NCBI RefSeq assembly: GCF_031456295.1
Contig: NZ_JAVDUJ010000001.1
Span: 1,860,001 to 1,924,000 of the forward strand
Length of the DNA stretch: 64,000 nt
DNA from: Arcanobacterium_A hippocoleae
GTDB lineage: Bacteria > Actinomycetota > Actinomycetes > Actinomycetales > Actinomycetaceae
Direction of reading: 5' to 3'
How positions within the stretch are numbered: position 1 is the first letter of the stretch; each line of letters begins with the position of its first letter. A model generated the notes under the pieces. That model saw only the letters and a list, made by a program, of their open reading frames with translations, searched no databases and was not told where the DNA came from. Shown piece by piece: positions 43,815-51,860 of the stretch. Position numbers and translations under genes: made by a program.

Positions 43815-44507
43815 ATGGCTGCAGAGCAGCAAGTACTAGAAGGCGGCGAGCGCAAAGAGCGCGAAAACCGTCGCGAAGGTCGCCGTAATGACCGTCGCAC
43901 CGATCGTCGCGCCGAAGAAAAGACCCCATATATTGAGCGCGTTGTGACGATCAGCCGCGTGGCTAAGACCGTAAAAGGTGGCCGTCGGATGTCATTTACT
44001 GCCCTTGTGGTAGTTGGTGACGGCAATGGTACCGTTGGTGTTGGTTACGGCAAGGCAAAGGAAGTGCCAGCAGCAATTGCGAAGGGCACTGAAGACGCAA
44101 AGAAGAACTTCTTCAAAGTGCCACGTATTGGTACCACGATTCCACATCTCGTGCAGGGTGAAGACGCAGCAGGCGTAGTTTTGCTTCGTCCGGCTTCTGC
44201 AGGTACTGGTGTTATCGCTGGTGGTCCTGTGCGTGCACTGATGGAGTGCGCTGGCATTCATGATGTGCTGAGCAAGTCTCTCGGTTCTTCAAATGCGATC
44301 AACATTGTTCGTGGCGCTGTTGCTGCATTGAAGAAACTTGAACAACCAGAAGCTGTGGCAGCTCGTCGCGGTCTTCCTGTTGATCAAGTTGCACCAGCAG
44401 CAATGCTGCGCAAGCGCGCTGAGCATGAAGCCAAGGAACGTGAAGATGCTGAAATCGCTGCTCAGACGGCAGAGAATGAAGCAGCTGCAGCAGGAGTTGG
44501 TGCATAA
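43815..44507 (+). CDS. rpsE: 30S ribosomal protein S5
   Basis: A 230-residue S5, which works with S3 and S4 at the mRNA entry. The core has VVTISRVAKTVKGGRRMSFTALVVVGDGNGTVGVG (in pieces) and AGTGVIAGGPVRALMECAG. The first ~38 residues (Arg/Glu/Asp-rich) and the last ~45 (Ala/Glu-rich) extend the minimal protein at both ends, as often in actinobacteria. Overlaps rpmD by one base. Confidence 0.96.
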   Translation: MAAEQQVLEGGERKERENRREGRRNDRRTDRRAEEKTPYIERVVTISRVAKTVKGGRRMSFTALVVVGDGNGTVGVGYGKAKEVPAAIAKGTEDAKKNFFKVPRIGTTIPHLVQGEDAAGVVLLRPASAGTGVIAGGPVRALMECAGIHDVLSKSLGSSNAINIVRGAVAALKKLEQPEAVAARRGLPVDQVAPAAMLRKRAEHEAKEREDAEIAAQTAENEAAAAGVGA

Positions 44508-44683
44508 TGCTGAAAATTACACAGAAGAAGGGCCTTGTAGGCGCTAAGCAGAATCAGAAGGAGACTATGCGTACGCTTGGTCTGCGTAAGATTCACCAGT
44601 CGGTGGTACGTCAGGACGATTCCGCAACTCGCGGCATGATTCGTACTGTGGCTCACCTTGTCACCGTGGAGGAGGTTGACTGA
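44507..44683 (+). CDS. rpmD: 50S ribosomal protein L30
   Basis: A 58-residue L30 read directly from the sequence: MLKITQKKGLVGAKQNQKE at the start, then TMRTLGLRKIHQSVVR, and the end HLVTVEEVD. It is joined to both neighbours by one-base stop/start overlaps (TAATG with rpsE, TGATG with rplO). GCAGGAG precedes the ATG. Normal for the family. Confidence 0.96.
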   Translation: MLKITQKKGLVGAKQNQKETMRTLGLRKIHQSVVRQDDSATRGMIRTVAHLVTVEEVD

Positions 44684-45159
44684 TGTCTGAAAAGAAAACC
44701 GATTCCGTTGAAGTATTGAAGATTCACGATCTTCGTCCAGCTCCGGGTTCGAACAAGGCTCGCACCCGTGTTGGTCGTGGTGAAGGTTCGAAGGGTAAGA
44801 CTGCTGGCCGTGGTACCAAGGGTACAAAGGCTCGTTACCAGGTTCCTGCTGGTTTTGAAGGCGGTCAGATGCCAATGCATATGCGTTTGCCAAAGTTGCG
44901 TGGCTTCAAGAACCCTGCACGTATCGAATACCAGGTTGTAAATCTTGATAAGCTGGCTCAACTTTTCCCGAATGGCGGAGAAGTAACGGTTGTAGATCTC
45001 ATCGCAAAGGGTGCAGTTCGTTCCGGTGAGCTTGTGAAGGTGCTCGGCACTGGTGAAGTCTCAGCGAAATTCAACCTTGTAGTTGATGCTTGGTCCGCAT
45101 CTGCTCAGGAAAAGATTGAAGCTGCAGGTGGTTCACTCGCAAAGCGCGACGCTGAATAA
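44683..45159 (+). CDS. rplO: 50S ribosomal protein L15
   Basis: A 158-residue L15. HDLRPAPGSNKARTRVGRGEGSKGKTAGRGTKG and GFEGGQMPMHMRLPKLRGF (in pieces) are typical. In most bacteria secY follows at once. Here a terminator and a 6.6-kb accessory block separate them, so rplO closes the spc operon. Confidence 0.96.
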   Translation: MSEKKTDSVEVLKIHDLRPAPGSNKARTRVGRGEGSKGKTAGRGTKGTKARYQVPAGFEGGQMPMHMRLPKLRGFKNPARIEYQVVNLDKLAQLFPNGGEVTVVDLIAKGAVRSGELVKVLGTGEVSAKFNLVVDAWSASAQEKIEAAGGSLAKRDAE

Positions 45160-45207
45160 CACGATTTTATTTGCTGTTTGGATCGCTCCAAACGCAATAG
45201 AATATTG

Positions 45208-45244
45208 ATAGTGCTCCTCCCTAAATATAAGGGAGGAGCACTAT
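45208..45244 (+). terminator. Terminator of the S10-spc operon
   Basis: A 15-base perfect inverted repeat around GTGCTCCTCCCT (45208-45222 and 45230-45244), seven-base AT loop. Confidence 0.87.
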
Positions 45245-45359
45245 TGTATCTCCAGCTGAATAGGATCTGAGCTAGTTAGTGATTCGCACTATGCGATCAT
45301 TCGTCTTGGATCTCGCAATATTTACAGTGATGCTTATTTCGATAACGAACAGATAGTAT

Positions 45360-45397
<38 letters not shown>

Positions 45398-45522
45398 GGA
45401 ACATTTCAGCAAATAAGTGAGCTTAGCGGAGATAAAATTACTTGCGCTTTCCCAATTTCGGATTTTAGAATTCGCATCACGGCAACAAATCAATTCTTTC
45501 CCGTCATTTTGCCAGATGCCAC

Positions 45523-45564
45523 AAAGGCGGTGGGAGAAATATTCTGCAACTCACCACCGCCTTT
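45523..45564 (-). terminator. Weak terminator candidate of the MFS gene
   Basis: AAAGGCGGTGG (45523-45533) pairs with CCACCGCCTTT (45554-45564) over a 20-base loop; only TTTG follows on the reverse strand. Confidence 0.45.
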
Positions 45565-45583
45565 ATGGCTAAACGAACCGAAA

Positions 45584-47674
45584 TTACTCAGTTGAGTCTA
45601 TTTTTTTCTTTCCCGGAACACCGATCAATAAAATCAGCATTGCCAATGAAGCCAAACCATAGAACCAAAACAGATTTGCGAACCCACGATTTAATGCTAA
45701 TTGGAAAGTACTCTCAAGCTCAGCGCTATTTTCGCGAATATCAGCAGCATAATTCTTTTGTCCTACGGTAAAAGCATCAGGAAGTGCTGCACTGAGTTCT
45801 TCCATCCAAATAATTGTTTGTGCCGTTTCTTTCCGCGAATTTTCAAGTTGTGCAATTACGGGAGCAGGTGCTCCCGTAGACTTTAGCTGCACGATCCGGG
45901 CATCAATTTGCTTTTGCCCGTTACTGATTTCATGAATACCTTTTGCAATTCCAGCTTGGATCTGCGCAATCTGCGTTGGCAGCTGCTGCTCAAAAATATA
46001 ATCAGAAACCTGTATGCTGCGCGCAACAATATTCGTCACATCAGCTGTTTGCAATAAAGAAATCAGCTGGTCGGGGAGGACGATTCCATTGTCCGTCGCG
46101 GCTTTTCCGGCATTAACAGTGCTCATTTTTACCGGAAAAGTTGTCTGGGTGAAATCAGGTATTGCGAAATCTCCAATTACCTCTGCCATGCGTGGGTCTG
46201 CTTTCAATGCCGCGAAACGGTTTTGCAATTCTTGCGCATGTGGAAGTTCACCAATAGATACTGTATCTGGGAGCTCGTCCATCAGCGTATTTTGCAATCC
46301 GGAAAGCGAGTTTGCGAGTAAGCCTACCAATATTGCAGGAGCGATCGTGGTGCCGAAAGCCCGCACAAGCGAGAGATTAGCGAGACCACTGGTCGCCTGT
46401 GATGCAGGCAGTAAATGCAAAATCAGATAATTCAGTGGAGCGCCAATAATAAAACCGAGTCCTAAGCCCATTAAAATCAAGCACACAATTGCCGAGAAGT
46501 ATCCAGGATTGGGAGAAGCCCAGTAAATCAAGGCGAGTGCAGCAATTACAGATACTAACGCGCCAAAGCCGATCACAAGGCGTGGACCATATTTATCTGT
46601 GAGTTTCCCACTCAAAGGGGCACCCACGCCTGATGCAAGTCCGAGGATAATGACCGGATATCCCCCTGCACCGGCAGCTAAACGCATCGAGTTCTCAGCA
46701 AATTGCGGCACAAAAATAATCGCCATCATCGTCATCCCCGAGAGCGCTGCGAGCAGCATCGTTAACGCTACCTGGAATTTCGCAAAATAACGAATATCGA
46801 TCACGGGGTCGTCAGCTTTTAATTCGCAAATTATGAAGATTGGTGTGAAGACTATGACGGCGAGACTTGCAGCCCAGACATTCGGATCTTGGACGGACTT
46901 TATCAGATCAAAGAAATCAAGATGCTGGAATACCCAAAGTAAAGCAAGCACTATTGCGACCATCAAGGTAATCCCTGCGTAGTCGATTTTCTTTGCTGCG
47001 CTTGGTGCATCTGCTGGCAATGAGCGAATTCCGAAAACAATCACGAACACAGCGATTGGCACGTTGATATAGAAAATCCATTGCCAGTTATCAATACCGA
47101 CAATATCGAGAATTGCTGAACCAGCAGAAGCGCCAAAAACGTTTGCGACGCCGTAAACTCCGCCGACAAGCCCAAGCGCCATTCCTTGCTTCGATTTTGG
47201 CACAATCGTGCCAATTGCGGCTGTTGCGATTGGCACGATTCCGCCGCCGCCGATCGCCTGCACAACTCGCGAGAATAAGAGCAGCGGGAATGATGCGAGG
47301 TTTTGTGCTAGCCCGCATCCAAATGAACCGATCCCAAAGAGCACAATGGAAATCACGTAAAGGCGTTTCTTCCCAAATCTATCAGCTAATTTTCCCATTA
47401 CTGGAATTGCAGCGGCGTAGGAAAGAGTGTAAATGGTAATCATCCAGATGCCGACGGTTTCGCTGATGCCGAGATTATTTTGGATAACGGTACGTGCAGG
47501 GGTGACGATTCCAGTATCGATGGCGCCCATAAAAATTCCCAACAGGTAAAGTGCCATCACCATGACCCAGTTTGCAGGATTTTTTGATGTTTTTTCTCGC
47601 TGCTCGTCTATCATATTGACGGATGCCTTACTTTGTGCTGAGTTATTTTGAGTTTTGTTTTCTTTTTGAATCAT
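45584..47674 (-). CDS. MFS efflux transporter, DHA2 (14-span) family, with a large outer loop
   Basis: A 696-residue major facilitator protein likely to export drugs or other toxic compounds with proton motive force. Motif A in GKLADRFGKKR and motif C in GLVGGVYGVANVFGASAG are visible. Spans 1-13 occupy residues up to about 460. Then comes a hydrophilic segment of about 210 residues, helical and Gln/Ala-rich, before a last span near the C-terminus (LFWFYGLASLAMLILLIGV). ATG 47674 is preferred, with TTG 47680 and ATG 47614 possible. It lies 25 bases after the MarR gene, so the regulator very likely controls it. Confidence 0.85.
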   Translation of the reverse strand: MIQKENKTQNNSAQSKASVNMIDEQREKTSKNPANWVMVMALYLLGIFMGAIDTGIVTPARTVIQNNLGISETVGIWMITIYTLSYAAAIPVMGKLADRFGKKRLYVISIVLFGIGSFGCGLAQNLASFPLLLFSRVVQAIGGGGIVPIATAAIGTIVPKSKQGMALGLVGGVYGVANVFGASAGSAILDIVGIDNWQWIFYINVPIAVFVIVFGIRSLPADAPSAAKKIDYAGITLMVAIVLALLWVFQHLDFFDLIKSVQDPNVWAASLAVIVFTPIFIICELKADDPVIDIRYFAKFQVALTMLLAALSGMTMMAIIFVPQFAENSMRLAAGAGGYPVIILGLASGVGAPLSGKLTDKYGPRLVIGFGALVSVIAALALIYWASPNPGYFSAIVCLILMGLGLGFIIGAPLNYLILHLLPASQATSGLANLSLVRAFGTTIAPAILVGLLANSLSGLQNTLMDELPDTVSIGELPHAQELQNRFAALKADPRMAEVIGDFAIPDFTQTTFPVKMSTVNAGKAATDNGIVLPDQLISLLQTADVTNIVARSIQVSDYIFEQQLPTQIAQIQAGIAKGIHEISNGQKQIDARIVQLKSTGAPAPVIAQLENSRKETAQTIIWMEELSAALPDAFTVGQKNYAADIRENSAELESTFQLALNRGFANLFWFYGLASLAMLILLIGVPGKKKIDSTE

Positions 47675-47699
47675 TTTCAATATTTTCTTTGGTGAGTAT

Positions 47700-48299
47700 T
47701 TAATCTTGGTGGCAGTTTTTTAGTTTTGGATGTAATGCTGCTGGTTGGTGGGATTGGGGCAAAATACGCGTTAGTTCGCGCACGATTTGTAAAAAAGTTG
47801 CAACTTGCCCGTCGTCATAAGGTGCAAGGATATCTGCAATTTCGCGATGCGGTTCAACTGTTTTTACAAATTCACTCCCGATATGTGCACCTAGTTCAGA
47901 AAGGATCAGGTAGGAGCGACGTCGGTCTTTCGTGTCTGATGTGCGGCTGAGGTAGCCGGCAGCTTCGAGTTTCTCAGTAAGGTAGCTGACGGCTGCTCGT
48001 GAGATGCCAAGTTCCAGCGCAAGTTCAGAGGCGGTGATTGGCTGGTCGGTGAGCTGGGCTTGCCAGACTTTGAGAATCGCATCTGTTTCACGTGTGGTTA
48101 GCCCAGTGCTGACGGCATAGCCTGTGAGCATTTTTGTAGCGTGAAGCGCAAGTTTATGAAATTCAAAGATGATGTGATCTTCGAGTTTTTGTCGATGTTG
48201 TGTGCGTGGCACTGCTTTTGCTGGTGCTATTGGAGGTGTGTGATCTGTGGGGGTGTGATCAGGGTATTCGGTAGTGCCGTCAGTTTGCGGGCCCTTCAT
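47700..48299 (-). CDS. MarR-family transcriptional regulator
   Basis: A 199-residue winged-helix repressor. After a His/Pro/Thr-rich head of about 40 residues comes the MarR fold: the recognition region ELALELGISRAAVSYLTEKLEAAGYL and the wing SDTKDRRRSYLILSE. MarR proteins usually release DNA on binding small phenolic or drug-like ligands. ATG 48299 is chosen because CGGAG ends six bases upstream; ATG 48305 is too close to that site. First gene of a marR-MFS operon; autoregulation is likely. Confidence 0.87.
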   Translation of the reverse strand: MKGPQTDGTTEYPDHTPTDHTPPIAPAKAVPRTQHRQKLEDHIIFEFHKLALHATKMLTGYAVSTGLTTRETDAILKVWQAQLTDQPITASELALELGISRAAVSYLTEKLEAAGYLSRTSDTKDRRRSYLILSELGAHIGSEFVKTVEPHREIADILAPYDDGQVATFLQIVRELTRILPQSHQPAALHPKLKNCHQD

Positions 48300-48647
48300 A
48301 TGCATCTCCGTTCTGAAAGTAGGCTGGTGTTACTGATGATCGATAAGTTTTCTGTGTCATTGTGTGCAAGATCTGGATTGTTAGGATGCACAATATTTGC
48401 ACTGCATAGCGCACTGCAGCGAGTGCCAGCCGCCGGTTGATCAGCTAATCGCGCGCAGATTGGGGAAGCGATTAGTAATTTTGCGACGGCAGGAGCGGAG
48501 GTTTCACACCTTGACGGTAGTTAAGTTTATTAACAATTAAATATTTTAATCAAATTGAAAGCTGAGGGAAATTATCGGAAAAATTCTCACTATGTAAAAC
48601 GGGTTGCTTTTGCCTTGGAAGTATCATAGAGTTGCTTGCAACATAAG
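48300..48647 (+). other. Spacer between marR and the lysine riboswitch
   Basis: About 350 bases with no supported gene. It must hold the divergent promoters of the marR operon and the amino acid transporter. A GTTGC-TT-GCAAC mini-hairpin (48631-48642) lies just before the riboswitch. I could not assign a convincing promoter. Confidence 0.5.
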
Positions 48648-48881
48648 CATGATAGAGGCGCGTCCGACATCAGTAGCTTTTCGCGAATGGGATATGCGGA
48701 AAGTGAAAGGGGAGGTCGCCGAGAGAATTTGGATGTGGCCCACACTCACAAGTTCTCGGGGTAACGGATAAGATCTGTTGCACTGTCGCGGATGCGGAGA
48801 GCTGTCATGGCGCATCGTTGCAAGAGTTTACATCTTTGCAAACAGTATGGAGTCATGTCTGGCATGGCTCCAATTTTCTTT
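48648..48881 (+). promoter_or_regulatory. Lysine riboswitch with transcription terminator
   Basis: The aptamer spans 48648-48809. P1 is CATGATAG (48648-48655) paired with CTGTCATG (48802-48809). Between them are the conserved AGGCGCG, AGTA, GAAAGGGGAG, GTCGCCGAG and ACTGTC elements of the known lysine riboswitch class in the right order. P3 is CCGAGA/TCTCGG, P4 is GTAACGGA/TCTGTTGC, and P5 is CGC-GGAT-GCG. A terminator follows: GGAGTCATG (48849-48857), CATGGCTCC (48863-48871), then AATTTTCTTT. An antiterminator can form between GAGC..CATG (48799-48809) and CATGGCTC (48863-48870), exclusive with both P1 and the terminator. Lysine should therefore switch the transporter operon off. Confidence 0.85.
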
Positions 48882-48939
48882 CTGGGGTCAGCTTCAGGCT
48901 TATGTATGTTTGAAAGAACGTGAACAGAAAGGGAAAACG

Positions 48940-49821
48940 ATGAGACGAGGATTAGCTGCGATGACTGCCGGAATTCTTGCACTCGGTATTAGCGCATGCA
49001 GTGCAACTGGCGGAAATTCTGCTTCCAATGCAAAATCTGGCGGTACTCCAAACGCCTCTGGTCTGATTGCAGACGGTAAATTCACGATTGCAATGGAAGC
49101 CGCATATGCTCCATACAATTGGGAGCAGCCGGATAATGCAAATGCTGCGGTGAAAATCGATAATAGCACTGGTTATGCAAATGGCTATGATGTTTTGACG
49201 GCGAAAGAAATTGCTGCAGCAAATGGCTGGGAGTTGCATATTGTGAAGCAAGATTGGGATTCGCTGATTCCGGCATTGCAAGCAGGTACGATCGATGCGG
49301 TGATTGCAGGTCAATCAATGACGGCTCAACGCATGGAGGAAGTAGATTTCGCTGGTCCGTATCTTTATGCAAATATTGTGGTGCTCACCAAAGCGGGCTC
49401 GCAATTTGCTGATGCGAAAGGCATTTCAGAGCTGAGCGGCGGGAAGGTCACCAGCCAAACCGGTACGATCTGGTATGACACCCTGATTCCGCAAATTCCT
49501 GATGCAAACCGCCTTTCACCGGCTGAAAGTGCGCCAGCGATGCTGATGGCACTGCAGACGGGGCAAGTTGACTATGTGGTAACGGATATGCCGACTGCAC
49601 AAAGCGCTGTAAAAGCCTATCCTGAGATGAAGATTCTCAACTTTAGTGATTCTGCAGATAATTTCAAAGTATCTGATGAAGATATCAATATCGGGATTGC
49701 TGTGAAAAAAGGAAATACAGCATTAAAAGATACACTCAATAAAGTACTCGCCGGCAAGAGCGCAGCTGATTTCGAGAAACTGATGGTGCAGGCGGTATCG
49801 ATCGCGCCAGCAAACGAGTAA
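48940..49821 (+). CDS. Amino acid (probably lysine) ABC transporter substrate-binding lipoprotein
   Basis: A 293-residue family 3 solute receptor with a lipoprotein signal (lipobox ISAC near residue 19). Receptor features are FTIAMEAAYAPYNWEQ, GYDVLTAKEIAAANG, QDWDSLIPALQAGTIDAVIAG and MTAQRMEEVDFAGPY, then VDYVVTDMPTAQ. The acidic and aromatic residues fit polar amino acid binding. ATG 48940 follows AGAAAGGG; the frame upstream runs through the riboswitch and is not coding. The lysine riboswitch upstream is the reason to propose lysine. Confidence 0.88.
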   Translation: MRRGLAAMTAGILALGISACSATGGNSASNAKSGGTPNASGLIADGKFTIAMEAAYAPYNWEQPDNANAAVKIDNSTGYANGYDVLTAKEIAAANGWELHIVKQDWDSLIPALQAGTIDAVIAGQSMTAQRMEEVDFAGPYLYANIVVLTKAGSQFADAKGISELSGGKVTSQTGTIWYDTLIPQIPDANRLSPAESAPAMLMALQTGQVDYVVTDMPTAQSAVKAYPEMKILNFSDSADNFKVSDEDINIGIAVKKGNTALKDTLNKVLAGKSAADFEKLMVQAVSIAPANE

Positions 49822-49851
49822 GCGTAACGTAACGAAATAGGGTAGAAGCAG

Positions 49852-50727
49852 ATGTTACTCCAACTTTGGCAAGATATTTTCGAGTTGCTAAATGATTATG
49901 GCGGCACATATCTCTCCGGGATGTTAAACACTTTGACTCTCGCGGTGGTAGCCACATTTTTCGGATGTGTAATCGGTTTTGTCTGCGGTATTTTGCAGAC
50001 GATTCCTAGCTCGGAAAATGATGCTCTTGCCAAGCGCGTCTTATTGGCACTAATTCGTGTGATCATTCGGATTTACGTGGAAGTTTTCCGCGGTACTCCA
50101 ATGATTTTGCAGGCGGTTTTCATTTTCTATGGTCTACCCTATTTCACGAATAACGCGTTTCAGTTTTCCAGCCTTTGGGGAGTGTCGATCTTTGTAGTTT
50201 CGATCAACACTGGCGCATATATTTCCGAATCAGTGCGTGGCGGGATTATCTCAGTGGATCCAGGGCAGACGGAGGGCGCGCGTGCGATCGGGATGAACCA
50301 TTTCCAGACGATGCGATACGTGATATTACCGCAAGCACTTCGCAATCTATTGCCGCAAATCGGGAATAATTTCATCATCAATATCAAAGATACTTCAGTG
50401 ATGTTTATTATCGGTTTTGCTGATTTCTTCTCCGTCCACAAGATGGTTTCGGGTGCGATTTTCAAATACTTCCCGTCAGCTACGATTGAGATGTTTGGGT
50501 ATCTTACGTTGACGCTGATCTCGTCGTTCTTATTGCGTGCTTTGGAACGCCGTCTCGACGGTGCTGACGAGTATGAGATCGCACCTGGGAAAGGGAATGC
50601 TGGCAGCGGAAAATTACATCAAGATGGTGCGCAAGGATACGATTTGGTAAACCAGGATCAGCTTGTAATGGCAGCAGGGAACTATACTTATCCGAAGCCA
50701 CGCAAAGGGCAGAAAGGAGTGCTTTGA
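49852..50727 (+). CDS. Amino acid (probably lysine) ABC transporter permease
   Basis: A 291-residue permease of the His/Glu/Gln/Arg/opine family with about five spans. VFRGTPMILQAVFIFYGLP at the first half and the EAA loop VRGGIISVDPGQTEGARAIGMNHFQTMRYVILPQALRNLLP (in shorter pieces) mark it. After the last span comes a hydrophilic tail of about 60 residues, longer than usual and unexplained. It ends in a one-base overlap with the ATPase gene. Confidence 0.9.
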   Translation: MLLQLWQDIFELLNDYGGTYLSGMLNTLTLAVVATFFGCVIGFVCGILQTIPSSENDALAKRVLLALIRVIIRIYVEVFRGTPMILQAVFIFYGLPYFTNNAFQFSSLWGVSIFVVSINTGAYISESVRGGIISVDPGQTEGARAIGMNHFQTMRYVILPQALRNLLPQIGNNFIINIKDTSVMFIIGFADFFSVHKMVSGAIFKYFPSATIEMFGYLTLTLISSFLLRALERRLDGADEYEIAPGKGNAGSGKLHQDGAQGYDLVNQDQLVMAAGNYTYPKPRKGQKGVL

Positions 50728-51521
50728 TGGAAACAATGCAGCCGGTTGGAGAACCTCAGGGAAGTGCAGAAGCGCAGCTGATTGCACCGAATTCACCGAT
50801 CATTGAAGTACAGCATCTGTCAAAGAGTTTCGGTCGGCATGAGGTGCTGAAGGATGTAGATTTTGCCGTTTATCCTGGCGATGTGACGAGTATTATTGGG
50901 GCTTCAGGTTCGGGTAAAAGCACTTTGTTGCGCTGCATTAATTTACTGGAATCGGCCACCTCGGGCGAGATTCTTTTTCACGGGAAAAATGTGCGTGATC
51001 GCGCGGTGAGTCCAAGTAGCTACCGGTCAAAGGTCGGGATGGTTTTCCAGAGCTTTAATCTCTTTAATAATATGACGATTTTGCAAAATTGCATGATTGG
51101 GCAAGAGAAGGTTTTGGGCCGGAGCAAAGCTGAGGCAAAAGAAAAAGCATTGCATTATCTTGAAAAAGTTGGCATGCTGCCATACATAAATGCGAAGCCG
51201 CGGCAAATTTCTGGCGGGCAGAAGCAACGTGTGGCAATTTCGCGAGCTTTGGCGATGGATCCGGAAGTATTGCTTTTTGACGAACCTACTTCGGCTCTCG
51301 ATCCGGAAATGGTAGGTGAAGTGATTCAGGTGATGTCACAGCTTGCCGCAGAAGGCATGACGATGCTGGTAGTAACGCATGAGATGGCTTTTGCTCGGAC
51401 TGTGAGTAAGAATGTGGTCTTTATGGCTGACGGTGTGATTGCCGAACAGGGCTCTCCGGAGCAGATTTTTTCGCATCCGCGCCGTGAGCGGACGCGAGAA
51501 TTTCTTCAGCGTTATCTTTAG
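50727..51521 (+). CDS. Amino acid (probably lysine) ABC transporter ATP-binding protein
   Basis: A 264-residue ATPase. Walker A GASGSGKSTLLR, Q-loop GMVFQSFNLF, signature ISGGQKQRVAISRAL, Walker B VLLFDEPTSALDPEM and the switch His in VVTHEM are intact. About 25 extra residues precede the domain. AAAGGAG lies before ATG 50727, which overlaps the permease stop (TGATG). It completes the lysine-controlled operon. Confidence 0.92.
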   Translation: METMQPVGEPQGSAEAQLIAPNSPIIEVQHLSKSFGRHEVLKDVDFAVYPGDVTSIIGASGSGKSTLLRCINLLESATSGEILFHGKNVRDRAVSPSSYRSKVGMVFQSFNLFNNMTILQNCMIGQEKVLGRSKAEAKEKALHYLEKVGMLPYINAKPRQISGGQKQRVAISRALAMDPEVLLFDEPTSALDPEMVGEVIQVMSQLAAEGMTMLVVTHEMAFARTVSKNVVFMADGVIAEQGSPEQIFSHPRRERTREFLQRYL

Positions 51522-51860
51522 GCAAGATTCCGTGAAGGTGTATTACATACAGGTGAAATACACGGATCGAGGAATTTTGCACGCCATGTATGAAAATATT
51601 TGAGCCATCTCTCTTAATCTGTGTTGTAATTCGCGGTGGTCTTCAGGGTATAATCCTTGTTTGGCGTATACTTTCTGCACAAAACTGTGGGATGGATACA
51701 AAATAGCATTTGTTCGCGAATTTTCCGATTATCGATATTCGAGAATTTGGCTAGTCAGAGATCAGGAAAATTCATTGTCTGCTGCTCTAAGTGGTGGCTA
51801 CGTACGTTGTTTATCCTCGCATCCGCCAAAAGATAAACAACTCTAATGGGAGGTACACTC
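51522..51860 (+). other. Spacer and leader before secY
   Basis: About 340 bases without a supported gene. A weak repeat GTGTATT/AATACAC (51538-51563) follows the ATPase gene. The secY promoter is at 51624-51654, and the GGGAGG site at 51848 serves secY. Confidence 0.6.
51624..51654 (+). promoter_or_regulatory. Candidate secY-adk promoter
   Basis: A perfect -10 TATAAT (51649-51654) with TTGTAA (51624-51629) 19 bases upstream. It gives secY its own promoter now that the gene is cut off from the spc operon. Confidence 0.55.

Noticed and set aside
48849..48881. Lysine-activated (ON) switch because the terminator stem repeats TCATG of P1
   Set aside because: A better P1 uses CTGTCATG at 48802-48809; with it, lysine binding releases the terminator stem, which gives the usual OFF design.
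48778..48939. Upstream part of the open frame of the amino acid receptor gene
   Set aside because: It lies in the lysine riboswitch and its terminator; the lipoprotein signal starts at ATG 48940 with a good ribosome binding site.
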